Positions 8,801 to 16,580 of a stretch of 21,655 nt of DNA are shown in pieces. The stretch spans positions 256,451 through 278,105 of the forward strand of contig VRVR01000037.1 in assembly GCA_009859145.1 (NCBI GenBank), in the 5' to 3' direction. Numbering within the stretch: the stretch's first letter is position 1; every line of letters begins with the position of its first letter. A program made the position numbers and the translations under genes. The notes beneath the pieces are model-generated. The model was given only the letters and a program-made list of their open reading frames with translations, was not told the origin of the DNA and searched no databases. The stretch is from Andalucia godoyi. Taxonomy: Eukaryota; Discoba; Jakobea; Jakobida; Andaluciidae.

Positions 8801-9022
8801 GAAACTGTTGAAGATGTGCATCCGGATACGCTGACTGAAATTGCAAACGAACAGCTGAAGACGAAAGAGGGAGACGACTATGCAACGGACCTCGAGGGGC
8901 GCGTCCTGAGTTTTTCGACGTGGAGAAAGAGCATGTCAAGATCGTACCTGCATGGCGTGGACGAGCTCGAGAACGAAGGCCCTTCTAGCGTGGATATCGT
9001 AATCGATGACAGCATTGCATGA
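5855..9022 (+). CDS. ENA-type (P-type IID) Na+/K+-exporting ATPase, 1055 aa
   Basis: This is a P-type ATPase that pumps alkali cations (Na+, in some members K+) across the plasma or an internal membrane. The machinery is complete: TGES 177-180 (actuator), PEALP 292-296 in M4, the phosphorylated Asp D335 in CSDKTGTLT, KGAPE 491-495 (nucleotide domain), TGDH 602-605, and GDGVNDAP 682-689. Subfamily IID is indicated by IFDPPRKES, ARCSPDTKVRMIEALHRR, SDIV-type DDNFATI followed by EGRR, LSPLQILW in M6, the Cys-containing loop before SARSTAFVSLHLLF, and FLTLFPILYIP near M9. The length matches fungal ENA proteins (about 1090). The ATG at 5855 was chosen because it follows a clean AC-rich leader; 119 more codons are open upstream but run through the CTT repeat. 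M4 carries PEALP, where the yeast ENA proteins as I remember them have a different, serine-containing motif, so the ion preference is open. The cytosolic tail (from about residue 960) is acidic. No intron is seen. Confidence 0.93.
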   Translation: MSDRMDNPELACSYSAEVSDIQRSAQVPHLDSGIHSMSVDRRTEEYGSNFIDLQSGETLWTILMKNFLNPMNAILGFVAVISAVHFDWVEFTVVMFLILFNSVLATYQEYSSEMSMKALRQMTSGTAKVIRDGETSVINIDSVVVGDVVVLDHGAQVPADLRLFLTSQLEIDESILTGESVPVSKHTNRIAEPNLALGDRKNMAFRQTVVTSGRGCGIVTAVGAKTEMGKISARLTSTTSKKTPLQKRVERLMYILLVLAILIALVVFAANDWSFDTPTTLYASATAVALLPEALPLTITVAMALGIRRLAKQKAIVRNMPALEVLGSITDICSDKTGTLTENKMSAVRMKVGFCEPLVLTGTPTSRFAEFFTESCKEVSNSSLSIDIAQGRRSSYNMQNFFNCAALCSSTRVYPVGQSGELKGAGNPTEIALQVMSWKAHCTAQGLEQSGWRKLKEWPFDSEVKRMAVAYMQSSGAGDNHACESSMIFVKGAPERVLQVCVRYFEPEDRGIEDARALSEVQKEALLRSVSRFGSQGLRVVCLAFRQGPCPSDLEVSGISRDEVEKDLIYLGMVGIFDPPRKESQPSVALCQQAGITVRMITGDHVKTATAIGISLGIIPSIDAVEETPSSVVTGPEFDTVSHGVLDSLKDLPRIVARCSPDTKVRMIEALHRRGRIVAVSGDGVNDAPAIKIADVGCAMGSGTDVTKGVADIVITDDNFATIVKAIAEGRRITATISKFLVHFLATNVAEVIVLILGLPLKDSDNRSVFILSPLQILWLNFLTGSPSAIGLCMDPPERSLLQRAPSRDGLFTKEVIADVFVYGTIMGTLSLSSFMLVLFGFGDAELGVDCNESGAGVGCSDVLSARSTAFVSLHLLFLLHAYNVRMARVSIFRMSWFDNRWLYGSVIFGFLTLFPILYIPTVASVFVQAPLEWEWAVVAANLVIFLFFTEAYKWLKNHLVPIAKVAAENLQFSQEVHALPIETVEDVHPDTLTEIANEQLKTKEGDDYATDLEGRVLSFSTWRKSMSRSYLHGVDELENEGPSSVDIVIDDSIA

Positions 9023-9817
9023 ATCGACCTGGTCTTCTTGTATGTTGATGTGCGTGTTTTTTATGCGTAAAAATTCGTATACCGACATGAATGCCTTGCA
9101 CTAAGACCAGCATTTATCACCACTTCCAGAGCACTCTTGTGAGCCGCTGTAGGTATTACTCGGCAGACGTTGATGGTCGCTCCACGCTTGCAAGAATTGT
9201 TTGCGAAACACGAGCGCCTACATTGTACATTAATCCACGGATAATCATCGCTGATCACCCATAATCAATACTGTAACCCAACAACATGCATAGCATGATT
9301 GGGAAGGTGGTAGGCCCCCAACACGCCCCTCGGCATGAGAGACGTTCCTAAGGTAGATGCTGCGCGCGCCGTTTCAATCGCGGTCGATCGTGCATTCGCA
9401 CGATTGGCAACAAAAGCGCCTTGTTTCCACACCACTTGCGATGGATTTCCCCCTCCTTGCCCAGTCTTCTGTTGCGAATCGTGGCGCTCTTTGGAGTTTC
9501 TTTCTTTCTTTTTTCTTGTTGCTACGGACTTTTTCGAGCATGATGGATTCTGGACGCACAGTGCCAGGGATAGCTCCTCTGGCCGTGATCATTTTCGGCG
9601 GGGGACGGTGTTGCCGCCTACACGGCTGGAATCTTGCGCAGTCCAAGCGCAGCTTCGTCCACTGATTCTGGGAAAAACCCTCTTTATTCTTCGACCGAGA
9701 TTCCATTGCGTACGCGGTTTGCAACGGTTGGCGCATGACGCTTGTTGTCAGCCCCATGATTTTTGTGCACTCGAGAATCAGACGTGCAGTCCTCCTTGAA
9801 GATGTTGCAGTACGTTC
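9023..9817. other. Intergenic stretch after the ATPase gene
   Basis: About 0.8 kb. Frames of up to 154 codons exist (for example 9335-9799, plus), but none has a recognisable motif and lengths of this order are expected by chance. A T/C-rich run lies at 9495-9520. The right part may belong to the damaged gene that follows. Confidence 0.4.
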
Positions 9818-10393
9818 TTGATAATGAGCTGTGCGACCATGTGGTTTTCGTTCCCCATGCTCTCCGCTGTTTCAAACGAATTCGACACCAAAACACAATC
9901 TGACGCCGACAAACCGATAATATTGAAATCGTACTCGCGGGTTCTTCTCCCATTCAATTCCAGCCGTGTTGAGCATGACCTGGAAATCGTGCAGAGGCTT
10001 CGCAGCACTGTGGACTTTCTGCAACGCTGCTTTCCATCGGATCACATGGACCTGGTACTTGTGAATAACAAATTCGCTCCACTGCAGGAACTTTGCGTTC
10101 ATTTTCTTGCCCGTGAATGCATGCGGACAGTGCCGTTTCCATTGGGAAGTTTGCAGGCGCCAGGATCGTAGTATCCTGATCTCTGCTGTCTGCAGCTTGA
10201 GCACGCACCGGCGTACCATTTTGAAGGGGATGTGGCAATTCCGGTCGGCGAGAACCAACGTTTGGTAGCGCGCTGCTATCGCCCTTGGTCAGTTGCGGAC
10301 ACAGGCTTTTTCAACGTCAGATTGGGCGATGGCAGGCAGCTCGTAAATACATTGTTCAATCGTTCTCAAAAAACAGAAAACTATCTCCGCTGA
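9818..10393 (+). pseudogene. Candidate gene relic with one in-frame TAG
   Basis: One plus-strand frame is open from 9818 to a TAG at 10169-10171, then continues open for 73 codons to a TGA at 10391-10393. Codons on both sides of the TAG favour G or C in the third position, as in the confident genes. The first half includes EIVQRLRSTVDFLQRCFP and DLVLVNNKFAPLQELCVHFL. The second includes VAIPVGENQRLVARCYRPW and GFFNVRLGDG. The order (helix, strand ending in a turn, PLQ-helix, then a beta-rich part with VGE and YxPW) faintly recalls the C-terminal half of Hsp70/HSPA12-like chaperones with the glycine turn degenerate. This is a weak visual resemblance only. It could instead be chance; the opposite strand also has open frames here. 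Confidence 0.3.
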
Positions 10394-10395
10394 CG

Positions 10396-10401
10396 TTTAT
10401 T
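10396..10401 (-). terminator. Polyadenylation signal AATAAA for the GTPase gene
   Basis: The minus strand reads AATAAA 96 bases beyond the TAG stop at 10497, a plausible poly(A) signal. It overlaps the region just after the candidate relic on the other strand. Confidence 0.4.
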
Positions 10402-10496
10402 GGAAGCGTGCTTACTGATGCCCATTGGCAGTGAATAATGCTCGGCTAGCATGAAGTCCGGACCTAATTTAGAACGACAGAAAAAGAATCAACACA

Positions 10497-11381
10497 CTAG
10501 GCCATCTTCTTGGAAACAATGACGTAGCCGATTGTCTCATTGTTGGTATTTCGCAGAATCAGTCGATCACGAAATCGTATTGGACGCGACAGCTTCAAAA
10601 CCACTTCAACTTTCGGAGTCTTCGATGCATGCACAAACGTGACGATTGCTTTCGAAGGCAACCGAAACTTTGCAAATTCAAACATCGCCTCCTCGCCGAA
10701 AGAATGGCACACTCCAGTATAGCCAGCTGTGAACAGTTCTTCGACAAAGAATCGTAGCTCCCCGCGGATCACATCTCCCTCCGAGACTTCCACAGATGAA
10801 GGGACGGCTGGCAGAACAGAATTCATTGCTGCCCACAGCTCGGAAACACCCTTGTCTTCAAATGAGTCCACGTGGAAGACAGACGCGCTGAATCCAACAG
10901 CACGAAGATACTTTTTCAAATCGTCTTCGTCGTTGGAGGCCGGCATCCCGCTTCCCACTTTTGTCCAAACCACAATCAAATCCTTGATACCCGTTGAGCG
11001 TATCAGCTTCAGATACTCCTTCACCTCACCCAAGCGAAATCCAGAATGAAATTCGTCGCTTTTTGATGATACACACAGAATTCCACAAGAAATATCTGCA
11101 GCAGTCAGCGCTTGCAGGAACTCGCGAATGAACATTTTGTGTCCTGGCGTGTCAAACAACTCAATGTTAGGTCCTATTTCTGTGCGGCTCCATTCAAAAG
11201 TCTTGTTACGTGAACGTTCCTCTTCAAACGTATCCAGCAGCTGTCCAAGCCAGTTATTTGGAGACTCCAACTTTCTCTTCTCTACCTCGTGAGCGTCGGT
11301 TGACCCGTAGTTGACTAGCAGTCTACCGCACAGCGTGCTTTTCCCATGATCAACGTGCCCCGTCAAAAGAAACCGCTTCAT
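10497..11381 (-). CDS. Reduced translation-factor GTPase (eEF1A/eRF3/Hbs1 type), 294 aa
   Basis: The N-terminal 200 residues form a translation-factor G domain: P-loop GHVDHGKST (8-16), a switch-I stretch EEERSRNKTFEW of the eRF3/Hbs1 style, DTPGHKMFIREF (77-88), and ADISCGILCVSS. The remaining 94 residues resemble the third (last) beta-barrel of eEF1A/EF-Tu: ELFTAGYTGVCHSF, then AIVTFVHASKTPKVEVVL, then PIRFRDRLILRNTNNETIGY. Full-size relatives have about 390-460 residues with two barrels, so domain 2 appears to be missing. The guanine-specificity motif NKxD is replaced by TKVG (140-143), and the G5 loop is not recognisable. The catalytic-loop His (DTPGH) is kept. The protein may act in translation, ribosome rescue or regulation, with altered nucleotide specificity. 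The ATG at 11381 follows a very AT-rich 20-base leader. An AATAAA lies downstream. It is transcribed away from the LRR gene. Confidence 0.85.
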   Translation of the reverse strand: MKRFLLTGHVDHGKSTLCGRLLVNYGSTDAHEVEKRKLESPNNWLGQLLDTFEEERSRNKTFEWSRTEIGPNIELFDTPGHKMFIREFLQALTAADISCGILCVSSKSDEFHSGFRLGEVKEYLKLIRSTGIKDLIVVWTKVGSGMPASNDEDDLKKYLRAVGFSASVFHVDSFEDKGVSELWAAMNSVLPAVPSSVEVSEGDVIRGELRFFVEELFTAGYTGVCHSFGEEAMFEFAKFRLPSKAIVTFVHASKTPKVEVVLKLSRPIRFRDRLILRNTNNETIGYVIVSKKMA

Positions 11382-11476
11382 CGTTATTTAAATTAATTAA
11401 AATACGTCAAGCGTAATTCATCACGTAAAAATAAAGGCAGAAATGGCGAATGAAACGCGCGCAAGTCTTGGGTGAG
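11382..11476. promoter_or_regulatory. Shared upstream region of the divergent GTPase and LRR genes
   Basis: The stretch next to the GTPase start is almost pure A/T (TTATTTAAATTAATTAAAAT on the plus strand, about 11385-11404), unlike the surrounding sequence. It is the likely core promoter or leader of the minus-strand gene. With the tandem repeat beside it, this is the only control region between the two divergent genes. Confidence 0.35.
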
Positions 11477-11535
11477 CACAACATCGCACAAACATCGCGC
11501 AAACATCGCACAACATCGCACAACATCGCACAACA
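11477..11535 (+). repeat. Tandem repeat, 10-11 base unit CACAACATCG
   Basis: About six imperfect copies of CACAACATCG(C) stand head to tail, with units of 10 or 11 bases. The array lies 230 bases upstream of the LRR receptor start, in the interval between divergent genes. It could be a cluster of protein-binding sites or a minisatellite. Confidence 0.7.
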
Positions 11536-11767
11536 CCCGCCAATTACGATCAATGCTTCCAGTGTGCAGAGAGGCGTGTGCTCTTCGGAGTTTGAAAAGT
11601 CCGGAGGTGCCGCATCAATCTCGGTCGATGTCGTTTTTTGGTCGACATGTGTCAACAAGCTTTCCGCAGCTGGGAACGATGGGCTGCCCCATCCCACCAT
11701 CCATTGCACAAAATTCGGAGTTTCCTGTGCATTTCCACGTTTTCTTCGACTCCCAGCCTTGCATCCC

Positions 11768-14700
11768 ATGAAGTTCGTTGCCTGGCCCCTGCTTTGGTTT
11801 CTCCTTATATTTTCTTCGACATGTTGCATTGTCTGCTGCGGCCCCGCAAAGATCCCGTTTGACGGAAGAATCGGTTTGCTGTCTTCAAGCGTCGTGCAGC
11901 CGCTCAAACAGCAGCTGTTGCGGGATCGTGTTGGCACTCATTCTTTGCCATCCTTGGATGCGACGCGGTGGATGTTGCACACCACTGTGAGAAACGCGAG
12001 TTGGTGGTCAGATTTGGAACGACAGTTCGAAGCATCGATTTTTGGAATGCTGGAAGAAAGCATTTTTGGCTTTGCGACGGGGCTGGCGAATCGACTTCAG
12101 CAGTTGGAAGCAGTCGATGCGACCGTGACAGCTGCGAATAAGCAACCGAGCGAACATCCGATTCCATCTGCCAAATATCACCAGAAACCGAAAATAGGCC
12201 GATCGGCGTATCGTGATCGAGTCTTGAGCGTCATTGGTGAACAATGCCCTGGAAGGAAGCTGGATCGACAGGGACAGTTACGTGAACTTCCCATAAATGT
12301 TCACAACCTGCAATTCGTGAATGGAAATAGCGATGCGTTCCCTGTGGATGCGATACGGTCATCCAATTCTATATCATATGATCAGGATTGCGCTGTACTT
12401 GTTGATTTGTACACAAGTACTGACGGTCCCAAATGGCAGCCGATCAACTGGGGATCGACTCTCCCACTGAATTTCTCGACAGCATGTTGCTCTCCGCCGC
12501 TTGGTGGATATTCTTGTGATACTGTAACTGGAAGGGTTACGCTTTTAGATCTGCACACCAATCATCTGAATGGGACGATTCCGGCTTCGTTGGGCGAATT
12601 GCTGCAACTTCAGATCTTAGATCTGAGCTCGAATTTCGTGGCCGGACCGATCCCGTCTTCTCTTGGGAGCCTCTCACAACTTCGTGGCCTGGACTTGTCT
12701 TGCAACCAACTGATCGGATCGATCCCAGAGTCTTTTCGAAATCTCGTTCAGCTTGAGGTGTTGGATCTGAGCTTAAACAGCCTCTCGGGGCCCTTGCCAG
12801 CTTCGCTGAGTCAGCTGGTCCAGCTTCGATATCTGAGTCTTTTTCATAATCAGATTGGGGGTTCTATTCCGGGAACATTGGACAATCTCCGGAGCTTGTA
12901 TCACTTGGATTTGGGTTCCAATGTTCTAAATGGGTCTATTCCAGAGTCCTTGTGGGGCTTGGTGGGATTGCACGTGTTATGCATCAATTTCAATCGCCTC
13001 AATGGATCCATTTCCTCCTCCGTGGGCAATCTAGTACAGCTTCGCAATTTCTATTTGGATTTCAATCAGTTGACGGGAGCCATACCTTCATCGATCTGTG
13101 ACCTTCGATATCTTCTTCAATTGGAGTTGTCCATTAATCGATTGACCGGGCCGATTCCAGCGTGCATAGGGCACATGTCGCAATTGCAATATTTGGAACT
13201 CAATTCAAACCATTTATCAGGACCTTTGCCCGAGTCTATTGGGAACCTGTCGCAGTTGATTTATCTGGATGCCCACTCTAACGACCTCACAGGACCGATT
13301 CCAGATTGTCTTGGTAACGTTTCTTTGCTTCAGTATTTGGGTCTTGATTCAAATGCATTCACAGGGCCAATTCCTGCGTCTTTGGGCAAGTTATCGCGAC
13401 TTTTGATTCTGGATTTGAGTTCCAATCGCCTGACGGGTTTGATTCCAGAGGCGCTGGGTAACCTATGGCAGTTGCAGTACTTGTTCTTGCAATTCAACAG
13501 TTTGAGTGGCAGCATTCCACATAGTCTTGGCTCTCTGTCAGATCTTTTATATTTGGAGCTCTATGCAAACCAACTCAATGGATCGGTTCCAGCGTCACTT
13601 GGCAGCTTGGCACAGCTGTCGGTTTTGTGTTTGTATTCTAACCAACTCACAGGATCTATTCCTGCAACATTGGGCGAGTTGACACAGCTTGTGCTTTTGG
13701 ACTTGCATTCCAACCTGTTGAACGGTTCCATTCCGACTTCGTTGGGCAACTTGGTGCTTCTCGAGTCTCTGTTTTTGAACGACAATCAGCTGTCAGGAGA
13801 GTTGAGTTGCGGATCTTTAAGTCAGCATTTGATAACTGTGAACCTGCAAGGGAACAAATTTGAGGGTCCCATTCCGGCTTGCTTTTGCTATTTTGATAGA
13901 CTGCAATCTGCTTTCTTGGGAAAGAACAATATTACTTCTGTACCGGCTTGCGCTTTGCCTTCGCTAGTTCAGTTGGATCTTTCCAGTAATCGCATACCCA
14001 CATTTCCTTTTGAATTGATATCCGACTTCTCGTCTCTGATATCCCTTGACCTCAGTTATAACCAGTTCGCTGGAAGTTTCCCGGTGAATGTGTTTGTTAC
14101 TCCGTTGCCACTGCGGTCGCTTTCTCTCGCCTATAATAACTTTGCGGACGCATTCCCGCTGTACTTTTGCAATTATTTACTACCGGACGGGTCACTTGTG
14201 TCCACATCATCAAATCTAGAAACGCTGGATCTCTCCGGAAACGAAATCACGTCGATTCCAGGAGTGCTCGATTTCTCGACTTGCGAAATATGCGCGTCTA
14301 CAGCATATGATTCGCTGACTACGATCAAATTGACGGACACCAAACTGCCCTCTTCATTTCCTGGATTGTCGTTTGAAATCGCACCAGGTACCCCTTGTTC
14401 TCTCGCCGCCTATCCCTTTTTTGGGGTGCTTCCTTTTTTTGTGGGACTTTCTTCTTTGGATCTCGCCGCCAATGATCTTTCGGAAGGGCTTGATTTTGTG
14501 TTTTCCGTTCCATTGTTGTCGTTTGTTGACATTCGAAATAATTCTCATGCAAGAAAATCTGAGCTGTCTCTCACTTATCAGCAGCAATTCTCGTTTGATC
14601 CAACTACAAGTTATCCTTATAGCACTAACATGTCGTGCGTGCAAGCTGTGGTGGGGCGCCTCGCATTTCAGGCGGATCCCGTGTTTTTTGACTATGAGAA

Positions 14701-16162
14701 CTGCGTCTGTCGACCAGGATTCTACGGGAAGCCTCCGCAGTGCTTACCGTGCTTGCCCAATGCCATCTGCTCGTTTGGCAACGAAGCCGACATTCCTTAT
14801 GACAATATGACGTTGGCGTTCGCAGAGAGTGGCAATGTAATTGCCCAAGTCGGATATTACGCATCTCCACCAGTGACATTTGAGCAAATGATGAACAACA
14901 AATCGTATCCGAAAGTGATTGAAATTTGTGCACTTGCTGGAACGGACCTGACTGCATGCGATGGCAGCCGAGATGGATTCTGCAAACAAGGATACGAAGG
15001 ACGATTATGTTCGGGATGCTCATCTGGTTATTTTCGCACCGGCGACCGTTGTTTCTCGTGTCCTGATCCGGTGGCGCTCGTATTCTTTGGCATTTTCGTT
15101 CTGCTTGTTGTGATTGGCTTGTTCGTGTGGTCGTTTTTCATAGGTTCCTCCTCATCTTCTGGACTCTTGAAAATATTCCTTTTCTTTTGGCAAGCCTTGT
15201 TCTTCATTCGAACTCCGATGCCATCTGGATTGTACGTTTTCACGCATGGGTCATCCTCGGCATCCACCTTGATTCTTGCTGGACCAGAGTGTTTTTTCCG
15301 CAACTGGACAGACACTTCGAATTTTATACTCGCTGTATGCGCACCGGTCTGTGCGGTGGCAGTCGTTTTCTGCATTTGGGTCATTGGATTGCTTCGACTT
15401 CGATCAGTCTCCCCTCAAGTTCGACATAAGTGGATGGACAAATGCTTTCGATCTTCGATTTTCTGGTATTTGTTTCTTTTCATGTCTGCTGTCTCTGCCG
15501 CACTTGCGCAACTGTCCTGCGTAACGGACCCTGGTGAGGACAAGTCGTATCTTTTATTCCATCCAAATGAAGAGTGCTCTCCTTCCTTACAAGTCATATC
15601 TTCGATTGTCGTCGTGTTTTACGCCGTGCTGATTCCAGCGTTCTTGTCATATCTGGTGTGGAACAGCGGGGCGCTGTCCGATGTCTCCAGCAGTGATCCG
15701 CGGGAAATGTACGTCTGTTCGCTCATTTTTCGTTCGTACCGTCCTTCTAGAAGATGGTGGGAACTTGTCGTAACGCTTCGGCGCATGCTATTCGTGCTTG
15801 CATTCGTTACAATCTCTCCGCTTTCCGAGTATCGAATATTCCTGGTATCAAGCGTACTGGTGGCCTCGGGAATTGTTCAAGCAATGGCAGCTCCGTATCA
15901 GCATCCTATGGGAAACTCAATGGAGATCATTTCTCTCGGGATTCTTTTGGTCAATCTAGTGTGTTCCGTGCAATCGCAAGTTTTGGCTGTGGAAGACGTT
16001 GATGGAGTAGGCACTATGGTGTTTTTACTGAACACAGGATTTTCAGCTGTTCTAATTACAATGCTTGCTTCGCACTTTCGACAAAGATGGCAAAAACAGA
16101 CCAATTGGGAAGTTTCGGAATCGCTTTCAGAGAACTTTCTGGAGCCGACTGAAGCGCTTTAG
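11768..16162 (+). CDS. LRR receptor-like protein with cysteine-rich region and multi-pass membrane domain, 1464 aa
   Basis: Order: signal peptide (1 to about 24, MKFVAWPLLWFLLIFSSTCC); a basic spacer; an LRR N-cap of plant type (about 207-258, DCAVLVDLYTSTDGPKW, then a Cys pair); leucine-rich repeats from about residue 260 to 930, some 24 units, the first 17 in perfect 24-residue register with consensus LDLSxNxLxGxIPxSLGxL; a Cys-rich module (about 955-1098, CVCRPGFYG, CLPC, CKQGYEGRLCSGC) like the ephrin-receptor-like modules of protist membrane proteins; then about 7-8 membrane helices (1100-1450) including the WWELVVTLRR-LFVLAFV helix and the AAPYQHPMGN loop; and a short tail. No kinase domain is present. 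It is probably a plasma-membrane sensor or channel-like receptor with an outward LRR domain. The ATG at 11768 was chosen because it begins the signal peptide. The upstream 106 open codons cross a DNA repeat. No intron is seen. Confidence 0.92.
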   Translation: MKFVAWPLLWFLLIFSSTCCIVCCGPAKIPFDGRIGLLSSSVVQPLKQQLLRDRVGTHSLPSLDATRWMLHTTVRNASWWSDLERQFEASIFGMLEESIFGFATGLANRLQQLEAVDATVTAANKQPSEHPIPSAKYHQKPKIGRSAYRDRVLSVIGEQCPGRKLDRQGQLRELPINVHNLQFVNGNSDAFPVDAIRSSNSISYDQDCAVLVDLYTSTDGPKWQPINWGSTLPLNFSTACCSPPLGGYSCDTVTGRVTLLDLHTNHLNGTIPASLGELLQLQILDLSSNFVAGPIPSSLGSLSQLRGLDLSCNQLIGSIPESFRNLVQLEVLDLSLNSLSGPLPASLSQLVQLRYLSLFHNQIGGSIPGTLDNLRSLYHLDLGSNVLNGSIPESLWGLVGLHVLCINFNRLNGSISSSVGNLVQLRNFYLDFNQLTGAIPSSICDLRYLLQLELSINRLTGPIPACIGHMSQLQYLELNSNHLSGPLPESIGNLSQLIYLDAHSNDLTGPIPDCLGNVSLLQYLGLDSNAFTGPIPASLGKLSRLLILDLSSNRLTGLIPEALGNLWQLQYLFLQFNSLSGSIPHSLGSLSDLLYLELYANQLNGSVPASLGSLAQLSVLCLYSNQLTGSIPATLGELTQLVLLDLHSNLLNGSIPTSLGNLVLLESLFLNDNQLSGELSCGSLSQHLITVNLQGNKFEGPIPACFCYFDRLQSAFLGKNNITSVPACALPSLVQLDLSSNRIPTFPFELISDFSSLISLDLSYNQFAGSFPVNVFVTPLPLRSLSLAYNNFADAFPLYFCNYLLPDGSLVSTSSNLETLDLSGNEITSIPGVLDFSTCEICASTAYDSLTTIKLTDTKLPSSFPGLSFEIAPGTPCSLAAYPFFGVLPFFVGLSSLDLAANDLSEGLDFVFSVPLLSFVDIRNNSHARKSELSLTYQQQFSFDPTTSYPYSTNMSCVQAVVGRLAFQADPVFFDYENCVCRPGFYGKPPQCLPCLPNAICSFGNEADIPYDNMTLAFAESGNVIAQVGYYASPPVTFEQMMNNKSYPKVIEICALAGTDLTACDGSRDGFCKQGYEGRLCSGCSSGYFRTGDRCFSCPDPVALVFFGIFVLLVVIGLFVWSFFIGSSSSSGLLKIFLFFWQALFFIRTPMPSGLYVFTHGSSSASTLILAGPECFFRNWTDTSNFILAVCAPVCAVAVVFCIWVIGLLRLRSVSPQVRHKWMDKCFRSSIFWYLFLFMSAVSAALAQLSCVTDPGEDKSYLLFHPNEECSPSLQVISSIVVVFYAVLIPAFLSYLVWNSGALSDVSSSDPREMYVCSLIFRSYRPSRRWWELVVTLRRMLFVLAFVTISPLSEYRIFLVSSVLVASGIVQAMAAPYQHPMGNSMEIISLGILLVNLVCSVQSQVLAVEDVDGVGTMVFLLNTGFSAVLITMLASHFRQRWQKQTNWEVSESLSENFLEPTEAL

Positions 16163-16510
16163 TTAAACTGACGAACGCCTAAACATACCTCTGATTAATC
16201 TGAATGGTCTTAGACCTCTGACTTCCAGTTTTTGTTGGCGCAACTGCGAATAATGTTGGTAAGCGCCAGCTCAACAGACTCGGTGAACACGAATATCAAA
16301 CACATCGAACATGTCTGGCAGTTCATGAGGGAAGGAAAGACAGGGATAACCTGTGGAATGTGGAATCGTATCAGTCATCATGGTACTGCGCGACTTCTGT
16401 GCAGTGGAAATTGCACCTCACCATGGTGTCCTTCAGAGGAAGAATCAGTGACCGCTTCATGAACGGCACTTCTTTCGAAATTCTTTTTTATATATACATT
16501 TCCTTTTTTA
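16163..16510. other. Region downstream of the LRR gene
   Basis: About 350 bases with overlapping short frames and no recognisable gene. A possible 5' splice site (GGTAAGC at about 16258) faces a possible 3' splice site (poly-T then GCAG, 16581-16590) across the AT repeat. No exon could be assigned, so no intron is called. Confidence 0.35.
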
Positions 16511-16580
16511 TTTTAAGTTTTAAGTTTTAAGTTTTAATTTAATTTAATTTAATTTAATTTAATTTAATTTAATTTAATTT
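16511..16580 (+). repeat. AT-rich tandem repeat: (TTTTAAG)3 then (AATTT)9
   Basis: Three copies of the heptamer TTTTAAG (16511-16531) pass into nine copies of the pentamer AATTT (16536-16580), then a T-run and GCAG. The change of unit length inside one array suggests slippage from a related seed. It is the most AT-rich stretch in the window. Confidence 0.9.

Noticed and set aside
10172-10260. Minus-strand frames opposite the right half of the candidate relic
   Set aside because: They looked protein-like too, but none stayed open as long as the plus-strand frame. Visual protein-likeness proved a poor guide in this window, so confidence was kept low for both strands.
11450-11767. In-frame upstream extension of the LRR protein (106 codons)
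   Set aside because: It runs through a DNA tandem repeat, and the ATG at 11768 begins a textbook signal peptide.
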